Shown: positions 1-5,239 of the stretch, one piece after another | How positions within the stretch are numbered: the first letter of the stretch is position 1 | How the letters are laid out: each line of letters starts with the position of its first letter | Assembly (NCBI GenBank): GCA_017380475.1 | Contig: JAFODX010000032.1 | Location: 1 to 5,239, forward strand | Length of the DNA: 5,239 nt | Origin: Clostridia bacterium | Lineage (GTDB): Bacteria > Bacillota > Clostridia > UBA1381 | Direction: 5' to 3' | Notes under the pieces: generated by a model | What the model saw: the letters and a program-made list of their open reading frames with translations, nothing else | Databases searched by the model: none | Told to the model about the DNA's origin: nothing | Translations under genes and position numbers: made by a program

Positions 1-930
1 AGAATGACAGAAGCAGTTGCAACACCTCTTTCACAGATTGGTACAACACCGATCAATGCTGATATAACTGGTGCTTCAATCAAGTCATTTGTTCTTGGCA
101 TGGATACTGCAACACCGTATATGGCGCCGTACACATATACAACATCGGATAAAACAGTTCGTAAGGTTGATTTTGAGGATAATTTCAGATTAAATACATT
201 TGATTCAGGAAGCCTTAATGCAAATAATATTGCAAATCTTGCTGAAAATCTTCTTCATGGTCATGCAAAATCTGCCGGTTACTCTATGTCGGTGGTTAAT
301 GATAATGGCAACAATGTATTAAAATCTGAACGTTCATATTTCCGGAGTTCAAATGGATATTGGAGATATGATGGCGAAACTAACGCATTTGTAAAGTTGG
401 GAGTTGAACCTAAGCACGGTTTCTATTTTGTGCGTATGGGAAAAGATGCAACACAATTAGAAGGTTGGTTTAGAGTTAAATTTAATGGTTCAGATTTTTC
501 GTCCGCATTGCAGGGATTGGAAGTAAACTTGGGTAATGACTCAAGTGCTGTAGGTGAATACTTCCTTAGATTCTTTAGAAAAGCGGATGGTAGTGGAGAA
601 ATTCGTTCAGGATTTGGTACTACTGTTTTGAATTTAACAGCAGGGCAGTTGAATGAAAATGAGTGGTATAATGTGCATTTTACATTTAACGGAACTACAT
701 TGAATGCTGACTTAACAGGTAGGTTTGGAACAGGAACAACTATAACAACTAAAAACGGTAGTGCAAAGGATTCTACCATGAAAGGCAAAACGTTTGATTA
801 TGTCGCAATTGGCTCTCACCGTGACTGGGACTATGCGGTAAGTTATGCAGGATATCCTAATGCAACTCCGACAGCATCAACAAGAAACACATCGGTTTAT
901 TACATTGACGATATCAGACTTGAATACTAA
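1..930 (+). CDS. C-terminal part of a large, probably secreted protein ending in a concanavalin/LamG-like jelly-roll domain (5' end outside window)
   Basis: The frame is open from the first base. The first ATG (base 4) has no room for a ribosome site and no signal peptide follows it, so it is probably an internal Met of a longer protein. Numbering from that Met, about 308 residues are visible. Residues 23-45 (a SIKSFVLGMDTATPY stretch) resemble the closing strand of the small Ig/Fn3-like modules common in clostridial surface proteins. Residues 54-308 look like one beta-sandwich: it opens with KVDFEDNF, carries an NEWYNVHFTFNGT strand near 219-231, and closes with YYIDDIRLEY at the terminus, the usual ending of concanavalin-like/LamG carbohydrate-binding domains. 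It is rich in Gly, Asn, Thr and Ser and has no Cys, which suits an extracellular protein. By inference it is the ligand-binding tail of a polysaccharide-active or adhesion protein; the catalytic part, if any, lies upstream. The fold assignment is from pattern only. No SLH modules or sortase signal occur at this end. Confidence 0.72.
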   Translation, partial: RMTEAVATPLSQIGTTPINADITGASIKSFVLGMDTATPYMAPYTYTTSDKTVRKVDFEDNFRLNTFDSGSLNANNIANLAENLLHGHAKSAGYSMSVVNDNGNNVLKSERSYFRSSNGYWRYDGETNAFVKLGVEPKHGFYFVRMGKDATQLEGWFRVKFNGSDFSSALQGLEVNLGNDSSAVGEYFLRFFRKADGSGEIRSGFGTTVLNLTAGQLNENEWYNVHFTFNGTTLNADLTGRFGTGTTITTKNGSAKDSTMKGKTFDYVAIGSHRDWDYAVSYAGYPNATPTASTRNTSVYYIDDIRLEY

Positions 931-944
931 TCTCTTTATATAAC

Positions 945-980
945 AAAACAAGCGTGGAATTAAGTTTCCACGCTTGTTTT
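945..980. terminator. Bidirectional rho-independent terminator between convergent genes
   Basis: Bases 945-959 and 966-980 are perfect reverse complements (15 bp, AAAACAAGCGTGGAA and its complement) around a 6-base loop. Reading rightward, the distal arm ends in a T run continued by TGTTTT. Reading leftward, the stem likewise ends in TTTTGTTA. It begins 14 bases after the stop of the left gene and 4 bases after the stop of the leftward peptidase gene, so one hairpin can end both transcripts. Confidence 0.9.
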
Positions 981-984
981 TGTT

Positions 985-1440
985 TTACAGCTTCTTATAA
1001 TCTTCGATTATTTTTTCGTTCGGGTTGAATTTGTGAATTATTATCAGTGCATATTTGCGAAGCCGTAGGCTTATGCACCATATTCTGCAATAGAGCTTGT
1101 GCCATAGGTTTGTGACAGGAATATATTTCTCGTCACGGTAAAAGCCTTTAACAACTGCTATTATCTGCTCGTCCTTTATGCGTGTTTCACGCACCCATTG
1201 ATTGTCACCACACATTATGTAGCCGTCTTCATTCTTGCCGATGCATCGGTGCATTACATGTGTTCCGTCGAGGCGTTTATAAACGGGCAGGTCGTATTTT
1301 TTTAAAGTATTTTTTTCATATTTTACAAGATAAACGCTGTCACGGCGATGGCGGAGCATCGGGTACATACTCGTTCCGTTTGGGACTGTTATATACTCAC
1401 CGTTCTCGTTTATATATTTTTCAATCAGAGTTTCTGACAT
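985..1440 (-). CDS. S24/S26 family serine peptidase, signal-peptidase-like, no membrane anchor
   Basis: This is a 151-residue protein. Its ATG lies 8 bases after a strong AAGGAG (complement of 1449-1454), which fixes the start. GTSMYPML at residues 22-29 matches the catalytic-serine box of signal peptidase I/LexA-type peptidases (Ser24). A DSVYLVK strand follows (34-40), then HVMHR (61-65) with His64 where bacterial enzymes usually carry Lys, then GYIMCGDN (73-80) with Asp79. This Ser/His/Asp pattern is the S26B type seen in SipW and in archaeal and ER signal peptidases. Unlike those, no N-terminal transmembrane helix precedes the serine box. The only hydrophobic stretch is the C-terminal segment 112-136, broken by Arg/Lys, which may be an amphipathic membrane contact. 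The protein ends in a charged tail. The substrate is unknown; similar short stand-alone S26-like proteins occur in clostridia. It has its own promoter (1473-1501) and is probably monocistronic, ending at the shared hairpin. Family confidence is good; a role as a true signal peptidase is doubtful. Confidence 0.85.
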   Translation of the reverse strand: MSETLIEKYINENGEYITVPNGTSMYPMLRHRRDSVYLVKYEKNTLKKYDLPVYKRLDGTHVMHRCIGKNEDGYIMCGDNQWVRETRIKDEQIIAVVKGFYRDEKYIPVTNLWHKLYCRIWCISLRLRKYALIIIHKFNPNEKIIEDYKKL

Positions 1441-1472
1441 TGTTTTTTCTCCTTGAAAATTTTATTATGTTT

Positions 1473-1501
1473 ATTATATCATTTTTTTTGGAAAGATACA
1501 A
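1473..1501 (-). promoter_or_regulatory. Predicted sigma-A promoter for the S26-like peptidase gene
   Basis: On the minus strand, TTGTAT (complement of 1496-1501) and TATAAT (complement of 1473-1478, a perfect -10) are separated by 17 bases. The -35 matches consensus at only three of six positions. Transcription would start near 1465-1467, giving a leader of about 25 bases that carries the AAGGAG ribosome site. The surrounding A/T-rich sequence offers other weak -10-like matches, so the -35 assignment is less sure than the -10. Confidence 0.6.
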
Positions 1502-1516
1502 TAGATATATTAAAAA

Positions 1517-1535
1517 AACCAAAACTTGTTTGGTT
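1517..1535. promoter_or_regulatory. Candidate operator: 7-5-7 inverted repeat between divergent promoters
   Basis: AACCAAA (1517-1523) and TTTGGTT (1529-1535) are exact reverse complements around ACTTG. The element sits between the two back-to-back promoters. Its right arm overlaps the first two bases of the rightward -35 (1534-1539), and its left arm lies 15 bases upstream of the leftward -35. A dimeric regulator bound here could repress the rightward promoter and affect the leftward one. There is no run of T after it, so it is not a terminator. No regulator gene is visible in the window, and the operator role is inferred from symmetry and position only. Confidence 0.45.
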
Positions 1536-1562
1536 GACTTATCCCGTATATGGTGATATAAT
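1534..1562 (+). promoter_or_regulatory. Strong sigma-A promoter with extended -10 for the glycosidase/MATE unit
   Basis: TTGACT (1534-1539, one mismatch to consensus) and TATAAT (1557-1562, perfect) are spaced by exactly 17 bases. TG at 1554-1555 provides an extended -10. Transcription should start near 1568-1570, leaving a leader of only about 27 bases before the ATG at 1597. This placement argues against any start codon upstream of 1534 for the following gene. Confidence 0.88.
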
Positions 1563-1575
1563 AATAATCGGAGCA

Positions 1576-1590
1576 ACCTTGAAAGAAGGT
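1576..1590 (+). promoter_or_regulatory. Short leader hairpin covering the Shine-Dalgarno of the glycosidase gene
   Basis: ACCTT (1576-1580) pairs exactly with AAGGT (1586-1590) across a GAAAG loop. The 3' arm is most of the GAAGGTG ribosome site (1585-1591), which stands 5 bases before the ATG at 1597. The hairpin would lie almost at the 5' end of the predicted transcript. It could mask the ribosome site or protect the 5' end. At five base pairs it is weak and may be fortuitous. Confidence 0.35.
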
Positions 1591-1596
1591 GAAAAG

Positions 1597-3897
1597 ATGA
1601 ACATAAAAAGAATTTCTGCACTCATATGTGCCATAGCTGTGGTGTTGACTTCAGATGTATCTGCAAGTATACTAGGTGCTGTAAACGGTGGTTGGCAGAC
1701 GGATATGGGCGGTGGTGCTGTATATACAAACGGGGTGTATAAGTCGGAGTCAGGGACAAATCAGACAGAAAACTATGTTGAGTATACACCTAATGCCGAG
1801 GCAGTGCCGATAGTTGTAAACGGTTCGAGTGTGTACGGCAAGCGTACAATTACATCGGCATCGGAATATATGGAAAAGAATAATTTACGTCCGTTAATTG
1901 GAATCAACGGCGATTTTTTCTCGACAAAAACAGGTATTCCTATGGGATACACCGTTATTGACGGAAAGCTTCTATCAAAGGAAGCCGGAGTTCAGGATGC
2001 AGTTGGTTTTCGTGCTGACGGTACGGGCTTTATAGATAAAATAGGTATTGATGCATCACTCACGCACGATGATAAAAAAATAAACATTCAGTACGTTAAC
2101 AAATGGCCGCAGGATGGATTTGAGTGCGTATATATGCTTGACAGTAATTTCTCGACGACCACAAAAACGGACTTTAATGCGATATATGTGATATGTTCTG
2201 CAATAAAGGGCGATTTATCACTTGATTCGTCAATGCAGCTCAAGGTTGATGAGGTGTATATACACGACGGTGCAATAAAAATACCTGATGGGAAATATGT
2301 ATTCGTAATGGACCCTGACGGTGATGCACAATTTTTTGATTTGCTTTCAAACCTTGCGCCGGGGGATGAACTGACGTTTTCAAACTCCGTTTACGGTGCG
2401 GAACGCCATAACTGGACAGAGGCAAAGCATATTATGTCATCAATAGGTGGCAGACTCCTCAATAACGGTGTTACGGGGAGTGGCTTTGAAACAGGTACTG
2501 CACCGAGAACTGCGGTGGGTATAAAAGAAAACGGTAATATAATTTTTTATACGATAGACGGCAGACAGTCGGGTTACAGTACGGGAATTACAATAAAAAC
2601 ACTGGCATCACGTATGAGTGAACTTGGATGCGTTGATGCAATAAACCTTGATGGAGGCGGTTCAACTGCAATCGGAGGTGTGTTCCCGGGCTTTGAGGAT
2701 TTTGTGGTGTCTAACCGTCCGTCAGACGGTGTTGAGCGTAAATGTGCAAACTATCTGTTTTTGCAGGATTTGCGTAAAAAAACGGGTATAGTATGGTTTG
2801 TTGACTGGCGTGAGAGTGATAACTATAATTTCCTTGCAGGGACACAATATCAGCTTGAAGCGCTAAAGGTATACGATACCGGAAACTACAAAATGGACGG
2901 TCTTTCGGGCATAACCTTTACTGCAGAAAATGAGGGCGATGCACAGGCAACCGTTGATAGTGCCGGTCTTGTGACATTCAGAGGTACAGGCGGTGTAACA
3001 GTAAATGTAACAGGTGAGAGATACTCTAAGGTATTTAAATTTGAAACATACGAATCACCCGATGAAGTACGCATACTTGATGAAGCAACGGGTGGTGCGG
3101 TGTCAGAGCTTACGGTTTGTGAGGGAGGTATGGCAAACTTCTCGCTTGAAGCCGGAGCATATGTGAACAACGTACGCCTTAATGCATATCCAAGCCTGTT
3201 CCGGTGGGAGACTGTCGGCTCGGTTGCAAGTGTAGATGAGGATGGCACAGTATCAGTTAAAGATAACGGTACGGGCAACGGTGCGGTTCGTGTCACTGCA
3301 GGCGGTGTAACAAAGGAGATACCGATAAAGGTAGTTCCGAAACCTGTTTTTGAAGATACTAAAAATCACTGGGCTAAAGAAACCATTGAAAAAATGGCAT
3401 CTGAAGGCGTAATAAACGGATTCTATGAAAATGGTGTAAGTTTGTTCCGACCCGACAGTAATATAACCCGCATTCAGTTTGCCGCACTTGTTTCAAAGGC
3501 AATGGGAATATCAGACACAGATTATGCTTTTGCAGAACTCCGGTTTACGGATTCGCATAAAATCCAACCGTGGGCGGTAGGATATGTCAAGGCGATGTCA
3601 AAGCTCGGATATATTTCCGGGCGTTCCGATGATAATGGAAAAACTGTGTATTTTGACCCCGAAAGCACAATAACACGTGCAGAGGCGTTCACTATAATCG
3701 GCAGAATCCTGGGTGCTGAAGGGGACGGTAAACTTGGATTTACAGATTCAGATAAAGTTCCTGAATGGGCAAGAGCGGCGGTTGCTACGCTTACAAATTC
3801 GGGAGTGATTCAGGGGTTTGAGGATAACACCATACGTCCGAACAACCCAATAACACGTGCCGAATCGGCAATTTTGATTGATAAGTCGGGAATATAA
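1597..3897 (+). CDS. Exported phosphodiester glycosidase (NAGPA/DUF2233) with Ig-like region and three C-terminal SLH modules
   Basis: The protein has 766 residues from the ATG at 1597, chosen because it follows GAAGGTG, lies downstream of the promoter and opens a clean signal peptide. The frame itself is open back to 1453, but that part contains the promoter. A signal peptide spans about 1-23 (MNIKRIS, hydrophobic core, VSA before the likely cut). The phosphodiester glycosidase domain runs about 60-390, with the family's landmarks: GINGDFF (102-108), PRTAVG (303-308), DGR (321-323) and NLDGGGST (350-357). Related enzymes cleave GlcNAc-1-phosphodiester bonds (human uncovering enzyme) or act on wall-type polymers; the substrate here is unknown. 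Residues about 396-580 form an Ig-like, beta-rich region. Three SLH modules begin at about Phe585, Phe650 and Phe715; their signature motifs are ITRIQ (623-627), ITRAE (692-696) and ITRAE (752-756), and the protein ends 10 residues after the last. SLH modules normally hold proteins on pyruvylated secondary wall polymer, so this is probably a wall-surface enzyme. A MATE gene follows after 12 bases. Confidence 0.93.
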   Translation: MNIKRISALICAIAVVLTSDVSASILGAVNGGWQTDMGGGAVYTNGVYKSESGTNQTENYVEYTPNAEAVPIVVNGSSVYGKRTITSASEYMEKNNLRPLIGINGDFFSTKTGIPMGYTVIDGKLLSKEAGVQDAVGFRADGTGFIDKIGIDASLTHDDKKINIQYVNKWPQDGFECVYMLDSNFSTTTKTDFNAIYVICSAIKGDLSLDSSMQLKVDEVYIHDGAIKIPDGKYVFVMDPDGDAQFFDLLSNLAPGDELTFSNSVYGAERHNWTEAKHIMSSIGGRLLNNGVTGSGFETGTAPRTAVGIKENGNIIFYTIDGRQSGYSTGITIKTLASRMSELGCVDAINLDGGGSTAIGGVFPGFEDFVVSNRPSDGVERKCANYLFLQDLRKKTGIVWFVDWRESDNYNFLAGTQYQLEALKVYDTGNYKMDGLSGITFTAENEGDAQATVDSAGLVTFRGTGGVTVNVTGERYSKVFKFETYESPDEVRILDEATGGAVSELTVCEGGMANFSLEAGAYVNNVRLNAYPSLFRWETVGSVASVDEDGTVSVKDNGTGNGAVRVTAGGVTKEIPIKVVPKPVFEDTKNHWAKETIEKMASEGVINGFYENGVSLFRPDSNITRIQFAALVSKAMGISDTDYAFAELRFTDSHKIQPWAVGYVKAMSKLGYISGRSDDNGKTVYFDPESTITRAEAFTIIGRILGAEGDGKLGFTDSDKVPEWARAAVATLTNSGVIQGFEDNTIRPNNPITRAESAILIDKSGI
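3349..3894 (+). repeat. Three tandem SLH-module repeats within the glycosidase gene
   Basis: Three homologous modules start at 3349, 3544 and 3739, a regular 195-base (65-residue) step. Each begins with F-x-D-(T/S), carries a Trp-Ala pair (HWA, PWA, EWA), a short helix ending in a G-x-I/I-x-G turn, an R/D-P element and a TR-containing helix cap. They have diverged at DNA level, except for an exact 13-base repeat CAATAACACGTGC at 3668-3680 and 3848-3860 that encodes part of the shared ITRA motif. Three modules is the usual number for wall-polymer binding. Confidence 0.85.
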
Positions 3898-3909
3898 AAG
3901 GATACGCAA

Positions 3910-5239
3910 ATGTTGAAACGATATGATAAACAAACGATAAAAACAGCACTTAATTTGGCAATACCTGCAATGATCGAATCTTTCTTCGGTGCATTTGTAG
4001 GTTTGGTCGATTCGTTTATGGTAAGCTCGCTCGGTTCTATGGCAGTAGCGTCGGTCGGGCTTACAACTCAACCGAAATTCGTATGTTTTTCGGTCTTTTT
4101 TGCTGTGAATATAGCAATTTCGGCTTTAACGGCACGAAGACTGGGCGAGAAGAAACGGCGTGAAGCAAACGAGATTCTTGCCACTGTGCTTTCAATAGTG
4201 CCGTTGCTTGCAATAGTTGTAGGAACACTTGCGGTGGTTTTTGCACCGGACATTATGCAGTTTTGCGGTTCAACTTCCGAAACACATGACGGTGCGGTTA
4301 CATATTTCAGAATCATTTTGAGCGGTCTCTTGTTTAATGGTCTGCATATGGCAATAAATGCGATGCAGAGAGGTGCAGGAAATACAAAAATAACGTTGCG
4401 TACAAATGTAGTGGCAAATGTTGTTAATATAATTATGAACTATCTTTTGATAGGCGGAAATTTTGGGTTCCCGAAAATGGGTATCGCCGGTGCAGCTCTT
4501 GCGACAGTGATTGGTACGGTTGCAGGTTGTGCTATGAGTTTTATTTCGCTTTTGCGTATCGGTTCCTTTGTGAGCATCCGCTATGTTATAAAAAAGCGTA
4601 TCAGTCCTGCTTTGCGTGCGTGCAAGGATATTGCGCTTTTGGCATACAGCGTGTTTATTGAACAGTTGCTTATGCGTGTAGGATTTATGGCAACGGCACT
4701 TATGGCGGCGAAAATAGGAAATAACGCTATGGCGGCACATCAGGTAGGAATGAATATACTGGGACTTTCGTTCTCGTTTGGTGACGGATTGCAGGCGGCG
4801 GCAGTTGCTCTGATTGGTCGGAGTCTCGGCGAGTGCAAACCCGATATGGCTAAAAAATACGGCGCTTCGTGCCGTGGTATCGGTGCGATTATAGCTGTTT
4901 GCGTGGCGATGATATATTTCTTCGGCGCACGCATTTTGATGTCACTCTTCTTTGAGGAATCGGAGATTGTAGGCATAGGCGTAAGTATAATGTACGTCGC
5001 AATTGCGGTAACGATTTTTCAGATACAGCAGGTTATATATATGGGCTGTCTGCGTGGTGCAGGGGATACGGCATTTACTGCGATGGCATCTACTGTCAGT
5101 GTCACTGTTGTGCGTACTGTGATTTCGTATGTGTGCGGTTTCGCATTAGGCTGGGGTATTGTCGGAATATGGCTTGGAATACTCGGTGACCAGTTGTCAA
5201 GGTATATTTTGGCTTCCCGTCGGTTTAAAAAGGGTAAAT
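3910..5239 (+). CDS. MATE family multidrug/organic cation antiporter (stop codon just outside window)
   Basis: The ATG at 3910 follows AAAGGA (3897-3902) by 7 bases and comes 12 bases after the stop of the glycosidase gene, so the two are probably cotranscribed. The frame is open for 443 codons to the window edge. MATE proteins usually have about 440-460 residues and the visible end is a basic tail (RRFKKGK), so the stop is probably within a few codons; the last base, T, could begin it. The sequence is highly hydrophobic, in keeping with 12 helices. Family marks include VDSFMVSSLG (33-42) in helix 1, ALTARRLGE after helix 2, RGAGNTK (154-160), NYLLIGG (177-183) and GIAGAALAT (191-199) in the first half; the second half repeats them as AHQVG (276-280), LIGRSLGE and RGAGDT (382-387). 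The two RGAG motifs, 228 residues apart, show the internal duplication. Asp34 occupies the helix-1 position of the acidic residue implicated in proton coupling in DinF-type and archaeal MATEs. Such proteins export drugs or metabolites using H+ or Na+; the substrate is not predictable. Confidence 0.95.
   Translation, partial: MLKRYDKQTIKTALNLAIPAMIESFFGAFVGLVDSFMVSSLGSMAVASVGLTTQPKFVCFSVFFAVNIAISALTARRLGEKKRREANEILATVLSIVPLLAIVVGTLAVVFAPDIMQFCGSTSETHDGAVTYFRIILSGLLFNGLHMAINAMQRGAGNTKITLRTNVVANVVNIIMNYLLIGGNFGFPKMGIAGAALATVIGTVAGCAMSFISLLRIGSFVSIRYVIKKRISPALRACKDIALLAYSVFIEQLLMRVGFMATALMAAKIGNNAMAAHQVGMNILGLSFSFGDGLQAAAVALIGRSLGECKPDMAKKYGASCRGIGAIIAVCVAMIYFFGARILMSLFFEESEIVGIGVSIMYVAIAVTIFQIQQVIYMGCLRGAGDTAFTAMASTVSVTVVRTVISYVCGFALGWGIVGIWLGILGDQLSRYILASRRFKKGK

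Noticed and set aside
423..788. A 121-residue open frame on the minus strand opposite the left surface-protein gene
   Set aside because: It has no ribosome site or domain and is fully covered by the jelly-roll coding frame on the plus strand.
1182..1556. A 124-residue open frame on the plus strand across the peptidase gene and the control region
   Set aside because: It overlaps the S26-like gene and both promoters, and its translation is low-complexity and Cys/His-rich without a family match.
1547..1560. TATAT-GGTG-ATATA inverted repeat near the rightward -10
   Set aside because: The arms are only five A/T bases long and overlap the -10 and spacer, so the symmetry is expected by chance in this AT-rich stretch.
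1453..1596. An upstream in-frame extension of the glycosidase gene, with an ATG at 1453 and 48 extra residues
   Set aside because: The segment contains the near-consensus promoter at 1534-1562, has no ribosome site for that ATG, and would bury the clear signal peptide that starts at 1597.
1563..1596. Possible riboswitch or attenuator ahead of the glycosidase gene
   Set aside because: The predicted leader is only about 27 bases, too short for a known riboswitch class, and no terminator hairpin is present.
3668..3860. Exact 13-base direct repeat CAATAACACGTGC, copies 180 bases apart, considered as a mobile-element or recombination mark
   Set aside because: Both copies encode the conserved ITRA part of SLH modules two and three in the same frame, so protein conservation or module duplication explains it.
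4270..4740. A 156-residue open frame on the minus strand inside the MATE gene
   Set aside because: Its protein is rich in Cys, His, Thr and Arg with no recognisable domain, and it lies opposite a gene with unmistakable MATE motifs. It is a mirror of the coding pattern; the same holds for the minus-strand frames at 3748-4071, 4061-4316 and 4740-4976.

Overview
The window looks like chromosomal DNA from an anaerobic, low-to-moderate GC Firmicute, probably a gut-type clostridium. The grounds are AT-rich coding sequence with A/U-ending codons, strong AAGGAG-type ribosome sites, sigma-A promoters, a surface protein anchored by three S-layer homology (SLH) modules, and a stand-alone S26-like serine peptidase. 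The genus cannot be fixed from the sequence alone.

Layout from left to right. (1) Bases 1-930 (+) are the 3' end of a large, probably secreted protein that ends in a beta-jelly-roll, concanavalin/LamG-like domain. (2) A perfect 15-bp hairpin at 945-980, with U-rich tails on both strands, separates it from the convergent next gene. (3) Bases 985-1440 (-) encode a small S24/S26-type peptidase with an apparent Ser/His/Asp active site and no N-terminal membrane anchor. (4) Bases 1441-1596 form a compact divergent control region. It holds a sigma-A promoter facing left, a near-consensus extended -10 promoter facing right, a 7-5-7 inverted repeat between them that touches the right-hand -35, and a short hairpin over the Shine-Dalgarno of the right-hand gene. 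(5) Bases 1597-3897 (+) encode a 766-residue exported protein: signal peptide, phosphodiester glycosidase (NAGPA/DUF2233) domain, Ig-like region, then three SLH modules. (6) Bases 3910 to the window end (+) encode an almost complete MATE-family multidrug/organic-cation antiporter with its own Shine-Dalgarno, starting 12 bp after the previous stop.

The two right-hand genes probably form one transcription unit driven from 1534-1562: a wall-anchored glycosidase acting on sugar-phosphodiester linkages, followed by a membrane exporter. The shared job, if any, is unknown. I found no RNA genes, CRISPR arrays, insertion sequences or phage genes, and no gene-free stretch longer than about 160 bases. 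The gene families are all known. The least ordinary parts are the control region at 1473-1596, the cytosolic-looking peptidase, and the pairing of the glycosidase with the MATE gene.
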